From the NCBI GenBank assembly GCA_028713125.1, contig JAQTOU010000007.1:62001-126000 (forward strand): a stretch of DNA of 64,000 nt, in the 5' to 3' direction. Positions 37,785 through 47,664 of the stretch are shown here, piece after piece (within the stretch, counting starts at the first letter, position 1; every line of letters begins with the position of its first letter). The translations under genes and the position numbers were made by a program. Source of the DNA: Elusimicrobiales bacterium. GTDB taxonomy: Bacteria > Elusimicrobiota > Elusimicrobia > Elusimicrobiales > UBA9959. Under the pieces are notes generated by a model that had not been told where the DNA came from, did not search any database, and saw nothing but the letters and a program-made list of their open reading frames with translations.

Positions 37785-38882
37785 ATGTCCCTGACAAAAG
37801 AAGAGCTTATCCGGTATTCGAGGCAGCTGGTCATTCCCGGCATGGGACCGGAGGGCCAGCAGAAGCTCAAGGCCGCCAAAATAGCCGTGATCGGCGCCGG
37901 CGGCCTCGGGTCCCTGGTTCTCGCCTACCTCGCCGGCGCCGGCGTCGGCGAGATCGGCGTCTTCGACTTCGGCCCGGTCGAGCTTTCAAACCTTCACCGC
38001 CAGCTTATTTACGGCACCGGAGATATCGGGAAGCTAAAGACAGAGCTGGCAAAGAAGCGCCTGCTTGAGATAAATCCGGAAATAAAAGTTAACGCGAACG
38101 AAGGCATCCTTACCGGCGACAATATCGGCGCCGCTCTGGCCGGCTATGACTATATCGCGGACTGCACTGACAATTTCCTGACCCGCGCCGCTATCAATAG
38201 AGCCTGCCTACAGTTGAAAAAGACTTACGTTCACGGCGCAGTCTTCCAGTTCGAGGGTCAATTGGCCGTCTTCGAGCCGCATAGCGGGCCCTGCCTGGGC
38301 TGCCTGGCCCCCGGAGCCGAGTCCCAGGAAAACCAGGCCTGCGCCGAAGCCGGCGTAATGGGCCCGGCCGCCGGGGCCATAGCCTCAATGCAGGCCCTCG
38401 AGGTCCTTAAACTTATACTCGGCTTTGAAACCCTGAAGGGAAAATTCGCGATGCTTGACTTCCAGCTGGCGGATTTCAACGTCGTTGAGCTGAAAAAAAG
38501 CCCGGACTGCCCTGTCTGCGGCGCGAAAGCCGGCGCTGACACCAAATTCATCGAAGCTCTCTCCGTCGACCTTATCACTCCGGAAGCGCTGAAAGCAAGG
38601 TTGGATTCCGGCAAGCCTCCGCGCCTGCTCGACCTGCGTTATCCCTGGGAGCATGACCTTTGCCATATAGCCGGAGACGCCTGGATCGACTTCGACGAGC
38701 TTCTTAAGAACGGCGCGGGCCTCGGCGCGGGCGAAGAGATCGTCCTTTACTGCAAAGGCCAGAGCAAATCGGCCGCGGCCTTCCGCGCCCTCCGCGCGAA
38801 AGGCTTTAAGAAAGTTTCAATCCTGAAAGGCGGCCTTGACGCCTGGGCTGAAAAGATGGAGAAAGGGATGCTCCGCTATTAG
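37785..38882 (+). CDS. E1-like (MoeB/ThiF/MOCS3-type) adenylyltransferase with C-terminal rhodanese domain
   Basis: YSRQLVIPGMGPEGQQKLKAAKIAVIGAGGLGS; DNFLTRAAIN; Cys pairs CLGC/CPVC; rhodanese VLYCKGQSKSAAAF. Confidence 0.93.
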   Translation: MSLTKEELIRYSRQLVIPGMGPEGQQKLKAAKIAVIGAGGLGSLVLAYLAGAGVGEIGVFDFGPVELSNLHRQLIYGTGDIGKLKTELAKKRLLEINPEIKVNANEGILTGDNIGAALAGYDYIADCTDNFLTRAAINRACLQLKKTYVHGAVFQFEGQLAVFEPHSGPCLGCLAPGAESQENQACAEAGVMGPAAGAIASMQALEVLKLILGFETLKGKFAMLDFQLADFNVVELKKSPDCPVCGAKAGADTKFIEALSVDLITPEALKARLDSGKPPRLLDLRYPWEHDLCHIAGDAWIDFDELLKNGAGLGAGEEIVLYCKGQSKSAAAFRALRAKGFKKVSILKGGLDAWAEKMEKGMLRY

Positions 38883-38978
38883 TCCTCCGGCCCGAAGACT
38901 CCCGCCCCGGCCGCAATATTTCAAGCTCAAAATATGTTTCAATAACAGTGTACCGGGATCTCCTTAAACGGAACTTTT

Positions 38979-40073
38979 ATGCCTCAAGCCAAGCAGCCGG
39001 CAAAGACCCTCAGCCCTTTAAAAGACCTTTATGCTTTTCTGGAGAAAGACCGGCGGATAGCGATCGTTTTCGTGCTTGCCGCCATGTGCTGTGTCGGCGT
39101 TCTTGATTACGCGACTGGCGAAGAGTACAGCTTTTCTATATTTTACCTGGTGCCCATCTCCTTTGCCGCCTGGAGCATGGGCCGGAACGTCGGGATCTCC
39201 GTCTCGCTCGCCGGGAGCGCGGTATGGATAGGCATCGATTTCCTTCTCGATCATCAGAAATACGGCTACTCGCGGGTTTCCTACTGGAACTCGCTGGTCG
39301 GGTGCGCTTTCTTCTTAGTGGTTTCAGTCCTTATCTCGAAGCTGAACAGCACCCTGAAAAGGGAGAAATCCATTTCTGAAATGAAGACCCGGATGATATC
39401 TTTTGTAAGCCACGAAATTAACAATTCACTGACAAGCATGAACATGACGCTCGCGCTCCTCGACGAGGAGAACCTGACGTCCTCTCCCGAAAGAAGAAAA
39501 ACCATGTACGACGTACTTGCCAGCGTCTATTCCGTCATAAGGCAGACTTCCCTGAATTTTCTCAACCAGGCCCGTATGCAGGAAGGGAAGCTCGTCATGG
39601 ACAAGGTGCTGACCGATCCCCTTAAAGTGATCTCCGGCACCGCCGACCTGATCAGCCCGCTGGTGGCGGACAAGGGGCTGGAGCTGACCATAAGCAGGCC
39701 GGAAAGCCCGGTGCTTGTCCTGGCCGATCCGGACGCGCTGCTGCTGGTGATCACGAACCTGGCCGGGAACGCCGTAAAATACACTCCGAAGAACGGGAAG
39801 ATCAGTATACGCCTGAGCTTTGACGGAGAAAAAGCCCTCTTCGAAGTTGAGGACACCGGAATAGGGATGAGCGGTGAAGAGCTGGAAAAAATAGCCACTC
39901 CCTACTACCGGACGGAGGATGGCAAGAAAAAGGCGAAGGGCTTCGGGATCGGGCTTAACCTGTGCAGGGAGATAATACAGGCCCACGGCAGCTCGCTTAA
40001 CATAGAAAGCGAAAAAGGAAAGGGAACTAAAGCCGGTTTTTATCTTCCGGCTTCTGACGCGCCCGCTAACTAG
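38979..40073 (+). CDS. Membrane sensor histidine kinase
   Basis: N-terminal TMs; H-box FVSHEINNSLTSM; HATPase N/G boxes (NLAGNAVKYTPKNGK; VEDTGIGMSGEEL; KGFGIGLNLCREII). Confidence 0.92.
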   Translation: MPQAKQPAKTLSPLKDLYAFLEKDRRIAIVFVLAAMCCVGVLDYATGEEYSFSIFYLVPISFAAWSMGRNVGISVSLAGSAVWIGIDFLLDHQKYGYSRVSYWNSLVGCAFFLVVSVLISKLNSTLKREKSISEMKTRMISFVSHEINNSLTSMNMTLALLDEENLTSSPERRKTMYDVLASVYSVIRQTSLNFLNQARMQEGKLVMDKVLTDPLKVISGTADLISPLVADKGLELTISRPESPVLVLADPDALLLVITNLAGNAVKYTPKNGKISIRLSFDGEKALFEVEDTGIGMSGEELEKIATPYYRTEDGKKKAKGFGIGLNLCREIIQAHGSSLNIESEKGKGTKAGFYLPASDAPAN

Positions 40074-40121
40074 CGCTGCCTTCACGATGGGCGCCTGGCG
40101 GTACGCCGGCACAACGCACGT

Positions 40122-42782
40122 ATGAGATTTTCCTTCACTAAACTGGTCCCGTCCCTGGTCAGGCAGGGAGTAAGATCGCAGGCGGCCGTACTGTCGAAGA
40201 ACGACCATAGGCTTCTGGATAGCTGCTCACTGCCGCCCGAGAAGGCCCTCTCGGAGCTGAAGACCTCCAAAGACGGCTTAAGCGACGCCCAGGCCGAGGC
40301 GGCCAGGGAGCTTTACGGTTTCAACGCCCTCACCCGCAAAGAAAAGAAATTCTTCGTTTTCGAGATCCTCGAACGGTTCAAGAACCCGCTCGCGGTGCAG
40401 CTGCTCATCATCGGCGGGATCTCTCTCTGGATGGGCGACGACCGCTCCGCGGTGGTAGTCGGCGCGATGGTTTTCCTCAGCGTCATCCTTTCCTATGTCC
40501 AGGAAACCCGCTCCGGCAAGGCCGTGGAGCAGCTTCAGAAGATGGTCCAGGCCAACACGCTGGTCATCCGCGGCGGGAGGGAGACGGAGATCCCCACTGT
40601 AGAGGTGGTTCCCGGCGACATCGTGGTCCTGCACGCCGGGGCAATAATCCCCGCCGACCTCCGCCTTGTCTCGGCCAAGGATTTCTACCTGAGCCAGTCG
40701 GCGCTCACAGGCGAGTCCATGCCGATAGAGAAGTCCGCCGAGCTGCCCGGCCCGGCGCCGAAGAACGTCATAGAGCTGCCGAACGCCTGTTTCCAGGGCA
40801 GCTACGTGGTCAGCGGGGCGGCGCGCGGCGTAGTCGTGAACACCGGCGAGAGCACATATCTCGGCTCCATCTCCGCCAAGCTCACCGGCGAGAAGGGACA
40901 GACCAGCTTCGACAGGGGCATACAGGATTTCACCTGGCTGATGATCCGCTTCATGGCCGTGATGGTCACCTGCGTTTTCCTGATAGTCGGCCTCACAAAG
41001 GGCGACTGGGTGAGCGCGCTGCTCTTCTCCATGTCGGTGGCGGTGGGGCTCACGCCGGAAATGCTGCCTATGATACTCACCGTGAACCTCTCCAAGGGCG
41101 CGCTGGTGATGTCGAAGAAAAAAGTGATAGTAAAGCGCCTGAACTCGATACAGAATTTCGGCGCGATAGACATACTCTGCACGGACAAGACCGGGACTAT
41201 CACCCAGGACAGGATAGTGCTGGAGAAGTTCGTGGACGTGACGAACCGCTCCAGCGAGGACGTGCTGCGCTACGCCTACATGAACAGCTATTACCAGACG
41301 GGCCTGCGCAATTTGCTGGACCGCTCCATCCTTTCCCATACCGAGCTGGACGTGGAGAAGACCTGCAGGAAGGTGGACGAGATCCCTTTCGACTTCAAGC
41401 GCAAGCGCATGTCGGTGATCATTGAATACGAAGACTCCCACGTTATGATCACAAAGGGCTCCGTGGAGGACGTTTACAGCGTCTGCGGCTCGTGCCAGAT
41501 CGACGACGAGGCGCTCCCGCTGATAGACGTGATGAAGCGTGACCTGATGGAGGAATACGAGCGCCTTTCCAGGACCGGCTACCGGGTGCTGGCCGTCGCC
41601 TACAGGGAATTCGCCAGGGACAAGACCGTCTTCGGAGTGCAGGACGAGGGGGACCTGGTGCTGCTCGGGTATCTCGCCTTCTTCGACCCGCCCAAGGATT
41701 CCGCCGCCAAGGCGCTGGCCGGGCTGGAGAAGATGGGCGTAAGCATAAAGATACTCACCGGCGACAACGAGCTGGTCACGCAGAAGATCTGCTCCGACGT
41801 AGGGCTGGCTTCCGGGAGCGTGATAACCGGCGGGGCCCTGGCGGAACTGGACGAGGCGGGCGTCTCGGCGGCCGCGGAGAAGAACACTGTCTTCGCCCGG
41901 CTTTCGCCTTCCCAGAAAGAGCAGATCATCGCCGCGCTGCAGAAGGCCGGGCACGTGGTCGGCTACATGGGGGACGGGATAAACGACGCGCCCGCCCTGA
42001 ACCTGGCGGACGTCGGGATCTCCGTCGACACGGCGGTGGACGTGGCCAAGGAGTCCGCCGACATCATCCTCCTGGAGAAGGACCTGATGGTGCTGGAGGA
42101 GGGGATAATAGAAGGGCGCAAGGTCTTCGGCAATATCACCAAATACATCAAGATGGGCGCCAGCTCCAACTTCGGCAATATGTTCAGCGTGGTCGGCGGC
42201 AGCTACTTCCTCCCTTTCCTGCCGATGCTGCCGATACAGATCCTGATGAACAATCTGCTCTACGACATCTCCCAGATCGGCATCCCGACGGACAATGTGG
42301 ACGAGGAGTATCTCAGGAAGCCCAAGAAATGGAACATCGCCAATATAAAGAAGTTCATGCTGGTCGTCGGGCCGATCAGCTCCGTTTTCGACTACGCCAC
42401 TTATTTCCTGATGCTTTATTTCTTCGGCTGCATCGCCTTCTCCGCCCCGGGCGCCGCGCTGGCTGACAAGGTCCACCTGGAGAAACTTTTCCATACGGGC
42501 TGGTTCGTGGAATCTTTGCTGACGCAGACCCTCATCGTCTATATCATCCGCACTAAAAAGATCCCTTTCCTGGAAAGCGTGCCCAGCCTGCCGATGGTGT
42601 TCGCCACGGTAATGGCGGTAACCATAGGCGTGTTCCTGCCCCATACGCATTTCGCCGACAAGCTGGGCTTCGTGCCTCTGCCCGGCGTCTACTGGCTGTG
42701 GCTCGGCGGCTTCCTGCTGCTTTACGCGGTGCTCACCCATAACGTAAAAGTCTGGTTCTACCGCAAGTTTGGAGACGACTAA
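40122..42782 (+). CDS. mgtA: P-type ATPase, MgtA/MgtB-like magnesium transporter
   Basis: DKTGTITQD phosphorylation motif; GYMGDGINDAPALNLADVGISVDTAVDVAKESADIILLEKDL; MgtA-like overall. Confidence 0.9.
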   Translation: MRFSFTKLVPSLVRQGVRSQAAVLSKNDHRLLDSCSLPPEKALSELKTSKDGLSDAQAEAARELYGFNALTRKEKKFFVFEILERFKNPLAVQLLIIGGISLWMGDDRSAVVVGAMVFLSVILSYVQETRSGKAVEQLQKMVQANTLVIRGGRETEIPTVEVVPGDIVVLHAGAIIPADLRLVSAKDFYLSQSALTGESMPIEKSAELPGPAPKNVIELPNACFQGSYVVSGAARGVVVNTGESTYLGSISAKLTGEKGQTSFDRGIQDFTWLMIRFMAVMVTCVFLIVGLTKGDWVSALLFSMSVAVGLTPEMLPMILTVNLSKGALVMSKKKVIVKRLNSIQNFGAIDILCTDKTGTITQDRIVLEKFVDVTNRSSEDVLRYAYMNSYYQTGLRNLLDRSILSHTELDVEKTCRKVDEIPFDFKRKRMSVIIEYEDSHVMITKGSVEDVYSVCGSCQIDDEALPLIDVMKRDLMEEYERLSRTGYRVLAVAYREFARDKTVFGVQDEGDLVLLGYLAFFDPPKDSAAKALAGLEKMGVSIKILTGDNELVTQKICSDVGLASGSVITGGALAELDEAGVSAAAEKNTVFARLSPSQKEQIIAALQKAGHVVGYMGDGINDAPALNLADVGISVDTAVDVAKESADIILLEKDLMVLEEGIIEGRKVFGNITKYIKMGASSNFGNMFSVVGGSYFLPFLPMLPIQILMNNLLYDISQIGIPTDNVDEEYLRKPKKWNIANIKKFMLVVGPISSVFDYATYFLMLYFFGCIAFSAPGAALADKVHLEKLFHTGWFVESLLTQTLIVYIIRTKKIPFLESVPSLPMVFATVMAVTIGVFLPHTHFADKLGFVPLPGVYWLWLGGFLLLYAVLTHNVKVWFYRKFGDD

Positions 42783-43559
42783 ATGAAAAGTATTTTAACG
42801 GCGCTTCAGGACGGCAGGCTTATAGAGCTGCCTGAGACCGACAAGAACAAGGCCCTGGGCTACATGGCCAACATCATGGAGGCCATCCCCGAGGTCAGCT
42901 CTAATATCGACGTGGCCGGGGGCGTGCTCGAGCGCGAGGGCCAGGCCAATACCGGCATCGGGAAAGGCTGGGCCTGCCCGCATATACGCGTGGAAGGCGA
43001 CGGGGAGCTTTTTTCGGTGCTCGGCTGGAGCCCGGCCGGCATAGATTACGGCGCCCCCGACAAGGCGAAGGTTCACCTGCTGGTGATGTACTACATACCC
43101 GGCAACCAGCGGATGGCTTACCTTAAGGAACTCTCCGGGCTGGCCAAGGCCATACAGAAAGGCCAGGGGATAGAGAATATACAGAAGGCCGCGTCCCTCA
43201 ACGACGTGCGCAACGAGCTGCTGAACTGGGTTTCCGCGTCCATAGACAACACTATGCCGCAGGCCAAGGCCCGCATGATAAAGCTGGAGGCGAAGCATGC
43301 CCAGGCGGCTGGAGAGGTTTGCTTCACGGCCCAGGGCCTCGAGCGGCTAGTACCTTTTTACGTGATCACCGGCAACGGGTCCAAGAACATGGCGCTGGCC
43401 CAGGACGCGGAACTGGTCCGCGCAATCGAGGCCGCCGATCTCGGACAGCTGGCCGAAAAGCAGGATTTCGAGCCGGGGGGCTATAAGGTCTTCGTGCGGT
43501 CGAGGGCCCTTTACAAACCTGACCGGGCAATGTACGACTGCATCGCCGTCAAGCGCTGA
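42783..43559 (+). CDS. PTS EIIA-type-2 / EIIA-Ntr-like domain protein
   Basis: GIGKGWACPHIRV with His in the expected EIIA PH motif; start abuts mgtA stop. Confidence 0.75.
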   Translation: MKSILTALQDGRLIELPETDKNKALGYMANIMEAIPEVSSNIDVAGGVLEREGQANTGIGKGWACPHIRVEGDGELFSVLGWSPAGIDYGAPDKAKVHLLVMYYIPGNQRMAYLKELSGLAKAIQKGQGIENIQKAASLNDVRNELLNWVSASIDNTMPQAKARMIKLEAKHAQAAGEVCFTAQGLERLVPFYVITGNGSKNMALAQDAELVRAIEAADLGQLAEKQDFEPGGYKVFVRSRALYKPDRAMYDCIAVKR

Positions 43560-43597
43560 GCGGCGGCCCTCCGCGGGGATCAAAGAAGCTCATTGTT

Positions 43598-46120
43598 ATG
43601 AAAAAGATCGCCAGATATGCGGTTCCCTTCTTCGGCGTGGCGCTTTTCGCGGCGGCCATGCTTGCGCTCCACCACGAGCTGCAGCATTATTCCTACCACC
43701 AGATAGCGGCGGAGTTCAGATCGCTGCCGTACTGGAGGATCCTGCTGGCCGTCCTGCTGACCGGTCTCAACTACACCATTCTGACCTGCTACGACCTCCT
43801 GGCTTTCCGGTACCTGGGCCGCGCACAGCCCTACTCCAAAATAGCGCCCGCTTCTTTTACCGCCTTCGCCTTCAGCAATAATATCGGAATGGCCGCCCTG
43901 TCCGGCGGCTCCATCCGTCTTAGGCTATACTCGGCGCAAGGCCTGTCCTCCCTCGACATAGCCCGGATAATAGGGTTTGGCATAGCCACTTTCTGGCTGG
44001 GAGTGCTTTCGCTCGGCGGCGCCGTTTTCCTCCTGCACCCGCCGGCGCTTCCGGCCGGTTTTTCCCTCCCGTTCTCCTCGCTGCGGGCCCTGGGGCTGTT
44101 CATGCTTTCCGCCGCGGGGCTCTACCTGGGGCTGGCAGTCCGCGCGAAGCCTTTCAGCCTGCGCGGCTTCGAGCTGAACCTGCCGCGCCCCGGCCTCGCC
44201 CTGATGCAGCTGGCCGTCTCGGCAGTGGACTGGGCGGTAGCCGCCGGCGTTCTCTTCGTTCTCCTTCCCTCTTCCGGCAGTTTCGGCTATTTCGACCTGC
44301 TGGCCGTGTTCATGCTGGCGCAGGTCGCCGGCCTCGCCAGCCAGGTCCCTGGCGGCCTGGGCGTGTTCGAGACCATAATAATCGTCTTCGCGGGCCGGCA
44401 GACCGACCCTGCCCAGGTCATGGGCGCCCTGCTCGCCTACCGCGTCGTTTACTACCTGCTGCCGCTGCTGGCCGCTTCGGCCTACCTGGCCCTGCACGAA
44501 CTGCCGCGCCGCGCCGGCGCCCTGCTGCGCCTCGCGCCCGGGCTGGTCCCGCAGGCCCTGTCCATAGTGGTCTTTACCGGCGGCGCGGTGCTCCTTTTTT
44601 CCGGGGCTACGCCCGGAGTCCACTCCCGGCTTTTGCTGCTTGGGGCTTTCCTGCCCCTGCCGCTGCTCGAGGCCTCCCATTTCCTGGCCAGCGTCGGCGG
44701 CGCGGCGCTGCTGGTGATAGCGCGCGGCCTCCAGCGCCGGCTGGACGCCGCTTATCACGCCGCCACTCTGCTCCTAGGAGCCGGCATAGTGCTCTCGGTC
44801 CTCAAGGGCCTGGACGTAGAAGAAGCCCTGTTGCTCTCCGCGATGCTCGCGGCGCTTTATGTCTCACGCAGTGAGTTCTACCGCAAAGCTTCTCTCCTCG
44901 CCGAAAGCTTCAGCCCCGGCTGGATAGCCGCTGTCCTCCTGGCTGTCGGCGCTTCGGTCTGGCTGGGCCTTTTTTCCTTCAAGCATGTAGAGTATTCTAA
45001 TTCACTCTGGTGGCAGTTCGAGGCCGCTCATAACGCCCCGCGCTTCCTGCGCGGCAGCGCCGGGGCCACCCTGGCCGTGCTGCTGTTCGCGCTTTCACGG
45101 CTTTTCAGGGCCGCCCGGCCCGAAATTACTTCCCCGTCCGCCCCCGACCTGGAACTGGCGGCTAAAATAGCCGCGGCCTCAGGCGACACTTCGGCCTGGC
45201 TGGCCCTGCTCGGAGATAAAGAAATTATTTTCAGCGAAAAGAAAGGCGCCTTCCTGATGTACTCGGTGCGCGGCCGCAGCTGGGTCTGCCTCGGCGGCCC
45301 GGTCGGCCCCGAAGCGGAGCGCAGGGAGCTGCTATGGCGCTTCGCGGAGCTCTGCGACGAGCACGGCGGCCGCCCGGTTTTCTACGAGGTCCCGGCGGCG
45401 GACCTGGCTTCCTTCGCGGACCTCGGGATGACCTTCCTTAACCTGGGCGAGGAGGGGAAAGTCCCGCTCGCCGGTTTCAGCCTGGAGGGCGGCGCGCGCA
45501 AGGCCCTGCGCCAGACCGTGACCAAGGTCGAGAAGGAGGGGTTCGTCTTCGAAGTGGTCCCCAGGGAACAGGTTCCGGCCCTGCTGCCAGAGCTCCGGCG
45601 TATCTCGGACAGCTGGCTCGCGGAGAAGAAAACGCGCGAGAAAGGCTTCTCTCTCGGCTATTTCAGCGAGGATTATATAAGATATTTCCCCTGCGCCCTC
45701 GTAAAGAAGGACGGGGCGCTGTTCGCCTTCGCCAATATCTGGACCGGCGCCGGAGAGGTCTCCGTGGACCTGATGCGCTACGTGCCAGGTTCCCCCAACG
45801 GCGTTATGGATTACCTTTTCACGAAACTGATGCTGTGGGGAAAGGAGGGCGGCTACGCCGCTTTCGACCTGGGCATGGCGCCGCTTTCCGGGATACAGGT
45901 TCACGCGCTCTCCCCGCTGGGGAGCCGGCTGGGCAGCTTCCTCTACCGCCACGGCGAGAACTTCTACAACTTCCAGGGCCTGCGCTCCTACAAGGAGAAA
46001 TTCGACCCGCTCTGGTCCCCTCGCTACCTGGCCTCCCCGGGAGGGCTCGCTCTGCCCGGGATAATAATGGACGTCACCGCGCTGGTCTCCGGCGGCATCA
46101 AGGGAGCCGTCTCGAGATGA
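43598..46120 (+). CDS. mprF: MprF-like lysyl-phosphatidylglycerol synthase/flippase
   Basis: N-terminal ~14 TM; C-terminal DUF2156-type domain (WVCLGGPVGPEAERRELLWRFAELCDEHGGRPVFYEV; FDLGMAPLSG). Confidence 0.92.
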   Translation: MKKIARYAVPFFGVALFAAAMLALHHELQHYSYHQIAAEFRSLPYWRILLAVLLTGLNYTILTCYDLLAFRYLGRAQPYSKIAPASFTAFAFSNNIGMAALSGGSIRLRLYSAQGLSSLDIARIIGFGIATFWLGVLSLGGAVFLLHPPALPAGFSLPFSSLRALGLFMLSAAGLYLGLAVRAKPFSLRGFELNLPRPGLALMQLAVSAVDWAVAAGVLFVLLPSSGSFGYFDLLAVFMLAQVAGLASQVPGGLGVFETIIIVFAGRQTDPAQVMGALLAYRVVYYLLPLLAASAYLALHELPRRAGALLRLAPGLVPQALSIVVFTGGAVLLFSGATPGVHSRLLLLGAFLPLPLLEASHFLASVGGAALLVIARGLQRRLDAAYHAATLLLGAGIVLSVLKGLDVEEALLLSAMLAALYVSRSEFYRKASLLAESFSPGWIAAVLLAVGASVWLGLFSFKHVEYSNSLWWQFEAAHNAPRFLRGSAGATLAVLLFALSRLFRAARPEITSPSAPDLELAAKIAAASGDTSAWLALLGDKEIIFSEKKGAFLMYSVRGRSWVCLGGPVGPEAERRELLWRFAELCDEHGGRPVFYEVPAADLASFADLGMTFLNLGEEGKVPLAGFSLEGGARKALRQTVTKVEKEGFVFEVVPREQVPALLPELRRISDSWLAEKKTREKGFSLGYFSEDYIRYFPCALVKKDGALFAFANIWTGAGEVSVDLMRYVPGSPNGVMDYLFTKLMLWGKEGGYAAFDLGMAPLSGIQVHALSPLGSRLGSFLYRHGENFYNFQGLRSYKEKFDPLWSPRYLASPGGLALPGIIMDVTALVSGGIKGAVSR

Positions 46121-47484
46121 AAGCTTTCCTGCTGGCCGCCCTGCTGTTGCTGCCCGGCGCGTCCGCGTATGCGGCCGAAAGCTCGCTCGAGTTCGGCCGC
46201 TTCGGGACCGTGGCCGTCTACAGGCCGAAAAAAATAGAAAGCGTGGTCATCTTCATTTCAGGAGACGGCGGCTGGAACCTTGGCGTGGTGGACATGGCGC
46301 GGATGCTGCGCAACAGCGGGGCGCTGGTCCTGGGCGTGGACATAACTAAATACTTCAAGGCGATGCGCGCGTCGAATGACGACTGCTGGTACCCGGCGGC
46401 GGACTTCGAGTCCCTGAGCCAGTTCGCGCAGAAGGACCTGGGCCTGCCCGAATATATCAGGCCCGTAGTGGCCGGCTTCTCTTCGGGCGCCACGCTGGCT
46501 TACGCGCTTCTGGCCCAGGCCCCGCCCAACACTTTCAAGGCGGCGGTCAGTCTCGGGTTCTGTCCCGACCTCGATACGCCAAAGCCGCTGTGTAAAGGTT
46601 CAGGCCTCGCCCACGGGCCTTTCATTCCGAAGACCGGCTATGTTTACGCCCCGGCGGCAATGCCGGCGCCGTGGGTGGCCTTCCAGGGGCTCGAAGACAA
46701 GGTTTGCGACCCGGCCGCTACCGAGAGCTTTGTGAAAGACGTGCGCGGCGGGGATATAGTACTGCTCCCGAAAGTAGGCCACGGCTTCGGCGTGCAGAAG
46801 CGCTGGGTGCCGCAGTTCGAAGCGGTCTTCAAGCGCCTCACGGCGATAGAGAAGCCCACGGCCCAGCCGGCGGCGGTGGCCGACCTTCCGCTGATACAGC
46901 TGCCGGCAAAGACCGAACGCCCCTATTTCGCGGTCATCATTTCCGGCGACGGCGGCTGGGCCGGTATAGACCGGGAGGTGGCCTCGGCGCTGTTAAAGGA
47001 CGGTGTGCCGGTAGTCGGGCTGGACTCGCTTAAATATTTCTGGAAGGCCAGGAAGCCCGAGGGAGTGGCGGCTGACCTCTCCCGCGTGATAGACCATTTC
47101 TCAAAAGACTGGGGGAAGGAAAAGGTCCTCCTGGTCGGCTATTCTCGCGGCGCGGAGGTTCTCCCGTTCGCGGCCAACAGGCTTATGCCGGAAGCAAAGG
47201 CCAAAGTGGCGCTGCTTGCGCTGCTTGGCCCTGGCCGCAAAGCGGAATTCGAATTCAAACTGACCGACTGGCTGGGCGACAGCGGCGGCGGCATGCCGAT
47301 AAAACCGGAGGCGGAGGCCTGGTCGGGCTCCCCGGTGGTATGTTTCTACGGCAAGGCCGACAAAGGTAATTTGTGCGAAATCCTGGACCCCGCGCGCTTC
47401 ACCGTCGTCAAGCTGGGCGGGGGACATCATTTCGGCGGCGCCTACGCCGAGATAGCGGCCCGAATACTGAAAGAAATACGCTGA
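46117..47484 (+). CDS. acvB: AcvB/VirJ-family secreted alpha/beta hydrolase with two VirJ-like modules
   Basis: ATG overlaps mprF stop; FISGDGGWNLG and IISGDGGWAGI; two GxSxG elbows (GFSSG, GYSRG). Confidence 0.88.
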   Translation: MKAFLLAALLLLPGASAYAAESSLEFGRFGTVAVYRPKKIESVVIFISGDGGWNLGVVDMARMLRNSGALVLGVDITKYFKAMRASNDDCWYPAADFESLSQFAQKDLGLPEYIRPVVAGFSSGATLAYALLAQAPPNTFKAAVSLGFCPDLDTPKPLCKGSGLAHGPFIPKTGYVYAPAAMPAPWVAFQGLEDKVCDPAATESFVKDVRGGDIVLLPKVGHGFGVQKRWVPQFEAVFKRLTAIEKPTAQPAAVADLPLIQLPAKTERPYFAVIISGDGGWAGIDREVASALLKDGVPVVGLDSLKYFWKARKPEGVAADLSRVIDHFSKDWGKEKVLLVGYSRGAEVLPFAANRLMPEAKAKVALLALLGPGRKAEFEFKLTDWLGDSGGGMPIKPEAEAWSGSPVVCFYGKADKGNLCEILDPARFTVVKLGGGHHFGGAYAEIAARILKEIR

Positions 47485-47664
47485 AAGGGCGGGGGCTCCC
47501 CGAACATGCGCCGCCAGGCGCTTCTGAAGAAGTCCGGCGGGCCTTTTGCCATCCACAAAACAACTTTGATACAATGACTGTATACGGCGGGAAAACAGCT
47601 GCCGGGCGGCACCCGCCCAAAGCTCCACCAAGACCCCAGGCCGCCGATACCCGCAGGTCTTCTT

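Noticed and set aside
40278-42740. 820-aa minus-strand ORF opposite mgtA
   Set aside because: Antisense shadow with biased composition; + strand P-type ATPase motifs are clear.
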